This document shows, in pieces, positions 9,509 to 21,299 of a stretch of DNA of 64,000 bases; within the stretch, counting starts at the first letter, position 1, and every line of letters starts with the position of its first letter. The notes under the pieces were generated by a model. That model worked only from the letters and a program-made list of their open reading frames with translations. It made no database searches and was not told where the DNA came from. The translations under genes were made by a program, and so were the position numbers. The DNA is from Talinum fruticosum (Eukaryota > Streptophyta > Magnoliopsida > Caryophyllales > Talinaceae), in contig JAITYX010000045.1 in the NCBI GenBank assembly GCA_021018815.1, positions 1,054,001 to 1,118,000 on the forward strand. Direction: 5' to 3'.

Positions 9509-12292
9509 TGAAGGTTTTCTCTTGGAGAGTCTTAGTCACCCTAGAGAGGGGGTCAATAGGGTGATGAGAAAATTTTAACAAACTTGGAAGATTAAAGCTT
9601 GAAAAGAATAATCAAGACAGTCCGAGTCTAGATTGGACTCGGAAAAATGTGAACTCATATATACGTGGAAACCCTCCCGGGGTAGAAAACCATGACCAGT
9701 GCTAATCCAAGCACCCGAGTCAAATCCACTATTTTGAATCCACAAAATATAGTAGACTGACTCAACCAAAATTGCTCCCTTAAACAATTCCTTACAGAGT
9801 TTTCCTAGACTTAGAAATTTCCTTATCCGATCTAGTACTTCCTAACCGAGGTAACCTTTATAGCTAGGGACAACCGAGTTGAGTTAACAATTACAGCTCA
9901 GTCAAGGGACCTTACTCAGTAAGTAAGAAGGAGTATGTAAATGATTACAAGACTTTACAATTCAGAAAGTATGAGTTACTAATGTGTAGTGGGAGCGGAA
10001 GCAAAAGAAGAAGGAAAAACCCAAGAAAATGCAACCGGACAGAATAGGGTCTGCAGGTGCGGGTCTGGGGAAAAGGGTGAAAGGAGGGTCAAATGTTCTT
10101 GGTTTTGGCCAAAAATTGGAGGGAAGGCTATTTGGGATGTTAGGAAGGGCTGGTAAAAATATGGAAAGCATCCAAGGTCGGGATCACCTTGAACCAAAGC
10201 CAAACAGAAAGTCACGCTGGGCGGCTGTCCAGGATGAGGTCCTTTGTTTGTTTTTGGTGCCGAGGACGGGATACTTCTTGGATTGAGCTGAAATTTGGTG
10301 GTACTGGACTCAACCCGTGTAGGATGGTGTGGATGAAATTTGGGGACGAAAGGATTTGTGGATCGGGAGATATGGGTTGATGAAGTCGCTGGATAGTTCC
10401 CGGGTTCTCGCCTGGATACGTAAACACCACCAAGCTGAACCAAGGGGCACCTTGCAATCTGGCCGGATACGGAAACACCACCGGGGATTGTAAGGACTCA
10501 AAGGACATCACCAAGCTTGCCAAGGCTCGGATACAGCAATGAGAATTCAAGGGGTGAGAAATCCATCTCAAAAGAGCAAAGCTCAAAGTTCATATATTCA
10601 TCAAGTTTTTCTTCTACATGGCTGAATGCTAGGCTATTTATAAGGAAATAAAACATGCTGAAAATTAATCAAAACTAAAACATAATCTAAGGCCTAAAAG
10701 AAAGATTACAAGATCAATGGCCTAAGATATGTTAGCCCCTTGTCCAAGCCAATTTGGGAACATGTGGCTAATATGAAAGTTAATCCTAGCAAAGTATTTC
10801 CTACCCCTTGTGCAAGAAAGCTTGTCATAGGTCCAACACATAGATTCTTCCACTAGGGATGATGCTTGGAAATGCTTCTAGAATCCTCCTTGTTGCTGTC
10901 CACACATGACCCATTCGGCTAAGGCATAAGACATCCACCTTTCGGTCCTTGGTGATAACCGGCCAGCTTGTGCGCTTAGTGCACGGTTTGAGTTCCCTTG
11001 GCGCTTTGGACCTTCTCTTGTGGATTTATCTTGCTCCAACTCTTGAACAATAATTATTTATATAACAAAAGACATAAAAGATAATTCTTCACCACAAACC
11101 AAGTTCTAGTTCATCAAGCAGAAGTTGAACCAGATTAGGTGCTAAAATATGATCTCCTTTTGGTTTGAGCTCCTTTTGTAGCTTTGACATGAACTCATGG
11201 CTCTTGGCTTAATGGCATGTAAGGAGATCATGAACAAGTATGTTGTAGCCTTTGGAAATGTCCATCAGTTACAAGCTTGGAGTTGTAAATAGAAGATTGA
11301 GTATGAATACAATGACTTTTGCTTAAGTGATGTGTATTGACAATATGTTTAGCAATCTTCAAGTCTTAAGAGTTGGCTTCTATTGATATATGACCAAGCG
11401 AGATTAGCCGTTGTGACTAACTTCCGAACGAAGTCCTTTGTGACCATTAGTAACGGTTCTTCCGAGTAACTCGTAAAAGATTCGTTGAGATGTGAACATT
11501 GTGCAACCGCTCTTGACTCCTAAGGATGCTCCAATCAACTGGTGTTGTCTCGAAAGGTAGGGTGGAAACCACCATTGAGCATAGCATTGAAGTTTTCTAG
11601 TTTTGGAAACAGACAATCCCGACACGGCGTCCGAGCCTTGTTCGAAGTAGAAAAAGCCTTGTCTCGCTGGTGATTGACGACTTAAAGCCGGTTACTTTTG
11701 TAATTCAAAAATAGGATAACCTCGTTTGGATAACCTACAAAAGTAAATAATTTTGATTCTCAAAGTATAAAATACTTTGGTCTAAGATAGGCACGAGATA
11801 ATAATTTAATTAGGATAATTAAGTTCATAATTATCTTAGGCCTAGAAGAGTGGAATTTTCTCGAGTCTAATATTCATTATACTCGGATTCCATCGTAGTC
11901 AGTCTTAAGAGAGATCAAGTTATAAGAGTGAAAACATCGTAGTATAGGTACTTGATCTAGACAAATAATTCTCAAACAAATATGCTAACTTAGAAAGTTG
12001 ATTACACAAGTAATTCACTTTACTTCAACATATGCAATCGAACTCGGATATAAAGTGTTAGAGAGATTATTTGAACATGCTATAAATCTTAGTGTCTCGA
12101 GTGACTAAGAAACATCAATGTGCGATGACGAGATGAAAATGTGTTTTCTAAGTCAATTAGAATCGAATGTAAACATGTGCAAGAGTTTCTATAATACTCG
12201 TAATGACTTGTAATCAAAACATAGGAGGGAAGAGGTTTGTACCTCTCTTTGGTAGTACTCGGAATGGTCTAGTTTCCGAGTCCGAGTCTTCA
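9509..12292 (-). repeat. 3' LTR of copia B (interrupted)
   Basis: Starts TGAAGGTTTT and ends GAGTCTTCA on the plus strand. Removing the 1,288-bp insertion and one 5-bp duplication leaves about 1.49 kb, the family length. Its first ~480 bases align with the 5' LTR fragment at 21300. The TATA position near 11375 is mutated. Confidence 0.87.
9980..11267 (-). mobile_element. Solo LTR (gypsy-like, TGATGGA family) in LTR B
   Basis: A 1,288-bp insertion flanked by the direct repeat GTTAC (9975-9979 and 11268-11272). On the minus strand it begins TGATGGACATTTCC and ends CCACTACACATTA, with a TATAAATA-type promoter near 10636. The element at 15627-16893 has the same termini and similar internal blocks. 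No internal coding region or second LTR accompanies it, so it reads as a solo LTR. Short ORFs inside are taken as chance frames. Confidence 0.72.
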
Positions 12293-12306
12293 ATCTCCCC
12301 TTTTTA
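12293..12306 (-). other. Polypurine tract of copia B
   Basis: Minus strand AAAAAGGGGAGAT immediately upstream of the 3' LTR start TGAAGACTC. This is the expected plus-strand primer for reverse transcription. Confidence 0.75.
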
Positions 12307-12703
12307 TGAAAGGCATTCCATACTTAGACGTAAACTTTGTTATTGAAAGAATCGGAAGTTTTCATTCGACTTAGTGAAATATCACGAGAAAATAGAGTAA
12401 AGAGTGAAGTGTTTCGAACTTAGAATATTTCTGCAAATAACTCATATGGTGAAGAGTCGTGAGTAATTATATTAGAGTAAAATAGAGAAACAAGCCGATA
12501 TATCGTAGCAAAACTAAAATGAGAAATTCAAACTCGAAAATCAATATGCTCGAAATTAGAAACTTCATTCATATATATACCTAAAAACACAAAAATAATA
12601 CACATAAAAGAGGGTGAAAAACTCCCCTAAACAAGACAACAAATTTAGTGTATTCTCCCCTTGCCTTTCAGCAAAAAACCAAAAGAAATGGGGAAGAATG
12701 TAT

Positions 12704-14387
12704 CTAGTAAATACAATTTTGATGTATGGACAAAAACAAAAGAAAAAAACAACAAGAGAAAAAAATTAAGTCGGTGGAGTGCGTGTGGTCCGAGTTGAGG
12801 CGGATGAGCGTGCAGGTGCGCCTATGCCGATAAGCTTGTGAAGACATTGAAGATCTAGGTGGTGGCGGCACTGGTATCTCCGGAAGGGGCTCGGCTTTGA
12901 GTGGCCGACCCGGAATGAGGTCGTCTAGAGGCTCATTCTCTTGGAACGTCACAAAAGGGGGTGCTTCCTCTAACTTGACTCCCGCAGATTGTCCAACATC
13001 CGCAGGGTCTTCCGAGTCACTCGGATTGCCGTCCGAGCTTATCGCTTCCGGTTGAGGACCCGGAGCACCTTGTCCTTCGGCTTCGTCCTACTTCTCTCCT
13101 TCTTCCTCCTTCTCTTCTCCCTTCTCTTCTTCCTCCTTCTCCTCCGAAGGAGCTACTTCAGCCGCAACATCCTCTTCTTCTTTAGCCGCCTCTCCATATG
13201 GAGACTTGGCGAGGCTCGAGGACTCTTCGGACGTTTCGAGTCGTTTAGGTCCTAAGTAGCTTTGGTGTGCCTTTCTTTGAGGAGTTCGAGCATCTCCTGC
13301 TGATCTTTACCAAATTTTTCATTTCGAGAAGCACATCTTGTTGCTCTCAAATTTGAGATTGGGCTGTCTTTTGGTTAGTGGTCATGGACTGAAAGACAGT
13401 CTTGAAGGAGCGAAGAGTGTCCCGGATTTCCATGGACACAGAGGAGAGCTTGTCTATTAGAGTTGCAGCACAAGGTGGTAGTGACAACATGAGAAGCACC
13501 TAAGGTGGATGCACCGCCGGTGGAGGAGGGAGAGAGAGAGGAGTTTGAGTCCGAGGCGGAGGAGAAGGTTGCCTCGGCTTCGAGCTATGGACCCGGACAC
13601 CAGGTTGGGTCTCCTGGTACCCGTATCCAATAAGCTCTTTTCGCCAACAACAATAGCGAGCCTCGGACACTTTGTTTCGGTCTAAGGGGAGCGGAACCTT
13701 GAATTGCTTAAAGATAAGGGTGAGGAGGGCTCCGAAAGGAAGAGGGGTGGATTTCTTAGTCCGAGCTAGCACGGTGGCCATTTGCTCGATAATGGCGGGG
13801 AAGAGATCTACGTCGTAGCCCCCATAATGTCGAACGAGCTTTGAGAATTTTGGAGTTGGGATTTTCTTTGCTGGAGTGGTGAGAAAAGAAAGTTCTCATC
13901 AGCAAGAAACAGAGGAGTCTAGCCTCAGTCTTCATTTGAGTCACAGGAAAGTTCTTAACGTGACTCGGGGACTTCCTTAGCATATTTTTCAAAGAATTCA
14001 TCAAGCAACCTCGTTGAAGGGGATTGGGTTACGGTTGAGGAAGATAGATAAAAATTTAAAAAGTCGATGGAGGAGAGAGAGATTAATATGTACCATCTGT
14101 GTTGTGAACTCGGAGGTGATGATCCCCTCGGAGCAAGAAAGGTTCGAATAAAACTCAAGCAATGAGTTTTGGGTATATGAATTCACCGAAACAGAGAAAG
14201 TTATATACCCCAGTGGTTTTTATGTGTTTCAACCATGAAAAGTTTGTGATTGGGAAGAATTTGTCATCCAACGTTAGATGTTGGGTGACGAGTATTTTAG
14301 AGGGGTGAGAAGAACCCTCTTGGTTCTTGGTTCCGGGTTTTTAGTGGCAGAGCCTAGAAAATCTAGAGCGGAACCTCTCTTAGGCAT
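12704..14387 (-). pseudogene. Extra ORF between RNase H and 3' LTR of copia B
   Basis: Sense-oriented coding remnant in the position where Sireviruses carry an additional ORF. It begins MPKRGSA at 14387, as does the homologue in element C. Further blocks are FYSNLSCSEGI, NPIPFNEVA, FFEKYAKEVPESR and, at 13781-13500, a 93-codon frame (MATVLARTKKSTPLPFGALL, RYCCWRKELIGYGYQETQPG) ending in a Pro-rich stretch. A Glu/Lys-rich segment follows at about 13,200-13,080, then a proline-rich tail (EIPVPPPPRSS). No signal peptide or convincing membrane segment is seen, so I do not call it an envelope protein. It resembles sequences annotated as 'putative plant transposon protein', from memory. Frameshifts break it. 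Confidence 0.6.
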
Positions 14388-14556
14388 GGTCGAGAAGTTG
14401 TGAGAAGAAAGATGAGTAAGCTCGAGGAAACGAGAGAGAGAGAGAGAGAGAGTACCGAGATTTCTTGAGAATGCTTGAGAGCTTAGATTGCGAAGTGAGT
14501 ATGTGAGAGTTGAGGTTAGCAGAGAGTAAAGTAGCGAAATGAAGGAAAAGGGATGC

Positions 14557-14564
14557 TATTTATA
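14557..14564 (-). promoter_or_regulatory. Candidate internal TATA box for the extra ORF of B
   Basis: TATAAATA on the minus strand, 177 bp upstream of the MPKRGSA start codon, with a (GA)n/(CT)n tract at about 14430-14452 in the presumed leader. Element C has the same arrangement. Confidence 0.5.
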
Positions 14565-14994
14565 GCGAAAAGAATGTCCTTCGAGATCCGTTCGACCCAA
14601 ACCTCCAACGGTCACCTCGGACCGCATGTCCGCACCGCTCTCCAACGGTTAGAATTCCAGTGTCGGTCTCTCAATGGCTAGCTCACTTATTGATGCGAGC
14701 GGTAGAGAGAGAGAAAAGAGAAATTTTAAAATAAATTTATGAAATTCTCCACTAATCTAGAGATGATTTCGAAGTTTGAAGTCCAAAACCGAGTCTAACT
14801 TAGTAAAGTTTCGAGTGACTCGAAAGCGCAAATAGATGATAACTCTTAGCTCAGTATCACCGGGTCAACCGAACTAATTGTTATTGAGACAAAGAGAAGA
14901 AAGATGTAACACATAATCATGCAAGATAATTTCACAAAAAAACATAATTATGCATTTATCATACCAAGTTCATTCCTAATGAAACAAAACTAAT

Positions 14995-15625
14995 CCTCAC
15001 TTAGTGGCTTAGTAAAGATGTCGGCTAATTGAAATTTCATAGGAATGAATTCAAGTTCAATATCACTTTTCTCGGAATGGTCTCTTAGAAAATGATACCT
15101 GACCTCAATGTGCTTTGTCTTTGAGTGCTAAATTGGATTCTTAGTAATGCTTATTGCACTCGATTGTCACACTTGATTGGAATTGATTTGAACGAAAGTC
15201 GAAGATCTTTCAAGTGTTGCTTGATCCATAGAATCCGAGCACGACGATGTTCCAACTGCAATGTACTCAGCTTCAGCAGTTGATAAAGCAACCGAGTTAT
15301 GCTTCTTTGAATGCTAAGATATAAGGGATTGACCTAGAAACCGGCATGCTGCGGAGGTGCTCTTTCTATCAACCTTATATCCAAGCATAGTCGACATCTC
15401 GAGTATCCAAGTGAGGGTCGGCTTCGAGTCTCTTGAGAACCATAGACCTAGATTCCGAGTTCCTGCAAGATATCTAAAGATTCTCTTCACCGCAGTGAGA
15501 TGTGATTCTTTTGGATTAGCTTGGAATCTTACACATAGACATACACAAAACATAATGTCCGGCCTATCTGGATGTAAGATATAGCAGAGATCTAATCATA
15601 CCTCGATAGAGTTTTTGATCTATTG
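14995..15625 (-). pseudogene. Copia B RNase H and C-terminal RT
   Basis: The minus strand carries KESHLTAVKRIFRYLAGTRNLGLW and YKVDRKSTSAACRFLGQSL (15553-15314), the classic copia RNase H core with the DRKST motif. The downstream end near 15,000-15,300 encodes the alternating blocks of the RNase H C-terminus in broken frames. The RNase H would remove the RNA template after first-strand synthesis. It is separated from the upstream RT by the solo LTR at 15627-16893, and the duplicated target ATTGC marks the break. Confidence 0.8.
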
Positions 15626-15626
15626 C

Positions 15627-16893
15627 TGATGGAGAGTGGACTGCCCGGCATTTTGAGCTAAGAAATGTCCATCCTAAAGAGCTTTGCATGATTAAGGAAG
15701 AATCGGGAATACTTGATATATCCATGGTTTCGAGCCTTTTGTTGATGGATCTCGGAGGTTGATTAGACAAAGAGATCAAAGTCCTTATGGTCTTGTTTAT
15801 AAATAAGTATTCATCAATGGAGACATGAACGAGAGTTAGTAAAGTTACAAGCTAGTCACCTAAAATCCCTTCATGTTTGAGCAAGGGTGAACCTGGCCGA
15901 GAGTTGCTTTAAGTGCTACTATTTTTGCCTTGTCCATAAATAATGACCAAGGGTCGGTCCAAAGGCTAAGACGAATGTCCATGTGCTTAAGGGAAGTATC
16001 CAAAGACATATTTCAAGGAGCATTCTAGAAGCACTAACCATAGTGGGAGTTGGTTTGGAGAAAGCTTGGCAAAGGGGAAATTGCACCATAGCCACATGTT
16101 CCCAAATGCCCAAATACTTAGCTAGGATTTACTCTAGCTTGGCTTGGAGGAAGGGAAAGGAATATTGTTTGTTAGCATTTTGTTTTTGCATTATTTTCAG
16201 TATGAATTCGGCTATGTAAAATGCCAAGATAAGGCATTATATATTCAGCTCATATGCTTCATTGTAAAGACACTTTTTGATGAATATATATGAGTTTATA
16301 CTCTTGAGCTGGATTGCTCGCTTTTGAATCCTCAAAGCTGTATCTCGTGCTTGGCATCACGGTGTTGTTCTTTGAGTCTCTTGAGTCCCGGTGGTGTTGC
16401 TGTATCCGGACCGCTTAAGAGCGCCCTTGATTCACTTGGTGGTGTTTCGTATCCGAGCTCGGGTCAAGGTACTATCCAGCTGACTTTGCCATTCCATAAC
16501 TCACAATCTACTTAGCCATTTTTTGCCCAAATTTTAACCACCATCCTTCCAGCTAGTCTACTTTCATCCCTCCAAATTTCAGCTTCATCCAAGAAATCCT
16601 CCGTCCTCCACCCTTGATCCAAACAGAAGGTGTCAGCCAGTACATCCAGATCCAGCTACTGCTCATTTCAGGCGTGCAGATCAAGGTCTTCCTCAACTCC
16701 AAAAATTCCCATATTTTTCCATAATCAACCTTCACCTGTTACCTACCTCCCCACCAAATTTCGTCCAAATCCAAACTCATTTACCCTTCCATTTCCCCGA
16801 TCCGCCAAGATTGCGCAAGCAGTGCCGCATTCCGCCTGGTTGTGTGTCTTGCGGTTTTCTCTTCTTTTTCTTTGCTTCCGCCACTACACATCA
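15627..16893 (+). mobile_element. Solo LTR (TGATGGA family) inserted in copia B pol
   Basis: A 1,267-bp insertion with TSD ATTGC (15622-15626 and 16894-16898). It starts TGATGGAGAGTGG and ends CCACTACACATCA, the same termini as the element at 9980-11267 in the opposite orientation. It contains AT-rich TATA-like sequence near 16230-16300 and no retrotransposon protein domains. Confidence 0.75.
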
Positions 16894-17990
16894 ATTGCTT
16901 TACTTTTTTGTCTCGAGTCCAGTTTCAGTGCTGCTGCTCATTGGTGTTGATGCATGTTTTGCATCCGAACCTTGTACTTCTTCAACGAACTCCTTGGTAT
17001 ACTTAGATTGATGGACATAGATGCCATCTTTATCTTGTTTGATTTGTAGACCAAGAAAGAAATTGAGCTCTCCCATCATGCTCATTTGGAATTCCTATCT
17101 CATTAACTCAGAAAAATCTCGACAGAGATTTTCATTAGTAGCTCCAAAAATTATATGATCAACATAAATCTAAACAATAAGATAGTCTTTCCCCTTGGTT
17201 TTTATGAAAAGAGTTTTGTCAATCTAATCTCTTTTAACCAAGAAACTGCTCAGTCTTTCATACCAAGCTTTGGGAGCTTGTTTAAGACCATAAAGAGCCT
17301 TTTGTAACTTGAAAACATGATTTAGAAATTCTGAGTTTTCAAATCGAAGGGGTTGCTTAACATAGACTTCCTCTTGAATGAAACCATTCGAAAAGCACAT
17401 TTGACATCCATTTGATACTATTTAATATTCATGCTAGATGCAAATGCCAATAGGATTCTAAGTGCTTCAATCCTAGCAACCGGTGCAAAGGTTTCCCCAT
17501 AATCAATTCCTTCTTCTTGATTGTAACCTTGAGCCACAAGTCTAGCCTTATTTCGACTATCAACCCATCCTCATCTAGTTTGTCTTTGAAAACCCATTTG
17601 GTTCCTATGACTGGGTGGTCAAAAGGTCGTTTGGTCAAAGTCCAGACTTGGTTTCTTTCAAATTGATTAAGTTCCTCTTGCATGGCCTCTACCCATTCAG
17701 GTTCATTTAAGGCCTCTAGTGCATTTCTGGGTTCGAGTTAATGATATGAATGCAGTGAATGCACATAGATTTTGTAAGGAACAACGAGTTCTTACCCCAC
17801 TCGTTGATGTCGGACAAGATGTTTTCGAGTGGGTTACTCGAAGCATATTTGAATGCTCTACCAGCTTCTCCGATTCACCGGATTTAAAGGTTGAACTGGT
17901 TGATCTTCGGTGATTTGATCCGATTGAGCTTGCTCACCTGTTTGACCTTCAATATTCTAAGCCGGCTCTTGAGCTAGTTTAGTCCGAGTC
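16894..17990 (-). pseudogene. Copia B reverse transcriptase
   Basis: The minus strand contains MQEELNQFERNQVWTL and [14 protein letters not shown] (17683-17560), the start of copia RT, and MSMMGELNFFLGLQIKQDKDG (17085-17030), its C-terminal part. The catalytic box at 17155-17166 reads YVDH instead of YVDD, losing a catalytic aspartate, and a stop lies just before it in the neighbouring frame. The enzyme copies element RNA into DNA; this copy cannot. The 3' part of pol resumes beyond the nested solo LTR. Confidence 0.82.
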
Positions 17991-19000
17991 ATAATATTCT
18001 CGAGTTGCCTCATTCCGAGTTACTTTCTTTTGACTCGTCTCGAGCTCGACTTCAGTAAGATCATCTTCATCTCGACTAAGTTTCAGCTTCTGAGAATGTT
18101 GACTCACTTGGTTTTCCCTGGTCAATCTTATCAAAAAGAACGTGGATGCTTTCTTCCTCTTTGTTAGTTATTTTATTGAAAATGCGATATGCTTGACTAT
18201 GAGATGAATAACCCGGAAAGATACCTTCATCCGACCGAGCATCAAACTTAGTCAGGTGATCCTTACCATTATTGTGAACATATCACTTACATCCAAAGGG
18301 TTTAAAGTATGAGATGTTTGGTTTCTTTCCCTTGTAGAGTTCATATGGAGTTTTCTTTAAAATGGGTTTGATGAGGCATCTGTTTAGTGTGTAGTTTGTC
18401 TGTGTTGATCGCCTCAGCCCGTAAATAGTGAGGTAGATTGTGTTCAATCATCATTGTCCTTTCTATTTCTTCAAGAGTTTTGTTCTTTCTCTCCACTACC
18501 CCATTTTGTTGAGGAGTTCTAGGTGCCGAGAAGTTGTGGGAGATACCATTCTTATCACAAAACTATGCAAATTCCGAGTAGTCAAACTCCCTTCTATGGT
18601 CGGCTCAAATTCTTTTGATCTAAGTCTCGAGACTCTACTTGAATTTTCCTATAGAGCTTACTCGAACTCTTTGAAAGCTTCATTTTTATGCTTAAGAAAA
18701 CAAACCCAGGTAAATCGTGAGTAGTCATCAACAACCACAAGTACATAAGATTTACCTCCGAGACTCTTTACAGGGATTTCACCACACAAATACATATGCA
18801 GCAATTCAAGCACTTTGGATGTGGAAACAGCTTTGAGAGATTTGAAGGATGATCTTACCTATTTCCCTTTTGTGCATGCTTCACAAATTTTATCTTTCTT
18901 AAAAGCACGGTTAGGTAAACCTCTGACTAAACCATGAGATGCAAGCTTTTTGATAGTGTGCATACTAACATGACCTAATCTACGATGCCATGTCCAAGAA
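17990..19000 (-). pseudogene. Copia B integrase
   Basis: Homologous to A (1-1000) and C (30737-31720) along its length. Landmarks are the GAG-pre-integrase text at about 18,880-18,990 and the C-terminal KxxxISYF and DEGIF-like text near 18,200-18,330. The frame breaks several times, so the catalytic triad cannot be read continuously. Confidence 0.75.
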
Positions 19001-19019
19001 TCATCATGTAGTGATGCTT

Positions 19020-19385
19020 TAAATAGGATAGATTCCGACTTGGATCGTAAAGAGGAATAGTGTAGGTATTACCTGATCTCTTACTTGAGAGCTTAGTCTC
19101 TTTGGTGGTTGCATCAGAAATTTAGCAATTTGTTTGAGTGAACCTTACCTCTTGACCTTTCTCACACAATTGAGAGATGCTAAGTAGATTGTACTTTAAT
19201 CCCTTGACAAGATCGACTAGGCCGACCAGTGTTGTCTCCTCTTCCAATCTTGCCCATTCCAACTATCTTGCCCTTACTCGTCATCTCCAAAAGTGACTTT
19301 GCCTCCTTTGTAATCTTCTAACTTAGAAAAGAGTCTTGATTCTCTCGGCATGTGGCATGAGCATCCATTGTCTAGGTACCAATGA
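19020..19385 (-). pseudogene. Copia B protease
   Basis: The minus strand near 19,385-19,345 reads WYLDNGCSCHMPRES, matching the copia retropepsin start WYLDSGCSRHMTG, with the active-site DSG changed to DNG. The C-terminal LVKGLKYNLLSIS-like segment lies near 19,150-19,210. It would cleave the polyprotein but is broken by frame changes. Confidence 0.72.
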
Positions 19386-19467
19386 CCTTTTATCTTTTCT
19401 CGAGTTACCTGCAAGTCAAAAACACACTAACCCTTCTCACATCCTCTAACGAACCTAGTAACTCCCT

Positions 19468-21241
19468 TTACTCGTGGTCCTCTTCCGAGGAAGAAGACTC
19501 TTCCAAACCCATATTTGAATTACTTTGGGTTTGGTCCGATTCTGAATCTTCTTTTAGAAAACTGAGTCCGTGTCTCATTCTTTTGGAAATCCTTTCTTTT
19601 ATAAGCAAGTGGAGAAGACCTTTTCTTGTAGACTGGTCTAGGCTCAGTCCTCCTTTCATTTTTATGAATGGGACCATGCTCAGCCTTCCCGAACTTCACA
19701 GCTCCGAATCCTTTATGAAAAGATCCGAGTAGGAATTTGACTCATCCTCTTTGTTAAAACCAAGTCCTTCCTTTCTGAAGGAGACACATTGAGAACCTAA
19801 TAGCATGTCAAGGTTCTTCTGACCTTGAGTAAATTTCAAAACAAGCTCTTGAGACTCATTGAGCTTTTTGTTTTAGATGCTCGTTTTCTCTTCCGAGTGT
19901 CTCGGACTCAGTGTCATTAGTTTGAGTACTAGTCTTGAGTTCTCTTAGAGTAAGTCTCAGCTTTTCCAATTCATTTTTCAAACCAATGCTCTCAAAAGTG
20001 AGAGACTTTAAGTTGTTTTTTGAATTGAGAAGAATCGAATTGGACTTTTCTTCCAAAGTGTAAATATATTCAGCTAAATCAACTTTGGAGAACTTAAGAA
20101 AGTATTCTATTACCCCCGAGGGTTTGTCTCCTCAATGTCCGAGTTGTTGAAGTCCGACTCGGATTCAGCTTCGAGTCCGATAGTGCCATCGGACACTTTG
20201 AGTCATCCGAGTCTTCATCTTCTTCGGATGGATCTTCATCACTCCATGTGGCCATCATAGCCTTCTTCTTCTTTCTGCCCCTCTTTCTCCTTAGATAGTC
20301 TTGGCCTATATGATCTTTGCTGCCACATTCAAAATAGCTAGAGTTCTTAGTTAAAGATAACTTTAAAGGGGAGGAGTGTTTACCTTTTATGTCCTTCCTA
20401 TCTTTCTTGTAAAAGTCTACTCTTGGCCTTTTCTCTCATTTCTTGTGCTTCATGATTCTTTTGAATCATCGAGCAATGAGTGGCATGGGATCTTCTTCTG
20501 AATATGAGGAACTCAGATTTTCTCCTCTATTTTCCGAGGCCTTTAGCGCAATGTTCCTTTTGGTGCCGACCTCGGCATCCTTTTCTTCCGGATGGATTTC
20601 ATGGGTAAGTAGTTTCCCAATCGGCTCATCCGGCTTTAGTTGAGAAAGGTTCTGAGCTTCCTCAATGGTTGTCACCTTGGGACCCCATCTTCTCTTAGGT
20701 AGGCTTCTTAGAATTTTTCCGCACATTTCTTCATGGGAAATCTTTCTACCCGGAGATTTGAGATTGTTGGTAATCTCGGTGAAGCATATAAACATCCGAG
20801 TGATGTTTTCTTCTAGCTCCATCTTGAACACCTCATATTTGTGAAGATATTGAATTATCTTCGCTTGTCTTACTTGGCTTGTTCCTTCATATGTGTTGAC
20901 AAGAGTGTCCCACACATCTTTAGCTATGTCACAGGCTGGCACTCTATTGTATTCTTCCGAGCTGATGACGCACATCAAAATATTCATTGCTTTAAAGTTT
21001 TTTCTGAACTTTTCTACCTCTTCGATGGTGTACTCGAACTTTGCTTTAGGCACAGGTCTTGTATCTTCCATCTTCATTGGAATGTAGTTGCCTTCTTGTA
21101 TGATGTTCCATACATCTTCATCCCGATCCAACAGAAAGCATTCCATTAGCTTCTTCCAAAGTGCACGAAATTTGATCCTTTGAACTTAGGTGGTCTGCTA
21201 GAAGATCTTTCTTCATCGAACTCTCCATTATTATGAGCCAT
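19468..21241 (-). pseudogene. Copia B gag
   Basis: The best-preserved gag in the window. The candidate ATG is at 21241-21239 (MAHNNGEF). After one frameshift at about 21,150, a 226-codon open frame (21146-20466) runs MECFLLDRDEDVWNIIQEGN, VWDTLVNTYEGTSQVRQAK, GRKISHEEMCGKILRSLPKR, LLTHEIHPEEKDAEVG. This is the UBN2-type copia Gag. Downstream are the zinc-knuckle stretch (about 20,315-20,335), a Ser/Asp/Glu-rich segment and a coiled-coil-like Leu/Lys/Glu region (20056-19856, FESIGLKNELEKLRLTLREL). A Ser/Glu tail occupies 19677-19468. Gag forms the virus-like particle and packages element RNA. Confidence 0.82.
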
Positions 21242-21285
21242 CCGATCTTTAGACCTTTAGGATGTTAGACCTTTCCGAAAGGCTA

Positions 21286-21297
21286 GGCTCGATACCA
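21286..21297 (-). other. Primer-binding site of copia B
   Basis: TGGTATCGAGCC on the minus strand, two bases from the end of the 5' LTR. It is the same one-base-short variant as in A and A'. Confidence 0.75.
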
Positions 21298-21299
21298 AT

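Noticed and set aside
10029..10586. Several 63-154 codon ORFs on both strands
   Set aside because: Contained within the solo LTR at 9980-11267; they are mutually overlapping and have no domain similarity.
12704..12952. Extra ORF of copia B as a retroviral-type envelope gene
   Set aside because: The hydrophobic C-terminal run in the 82-codon frame is due to a frameshifted AT-rich tail. No signal peptide, cleavage site or stable membrane segment is seen in the continuous part.
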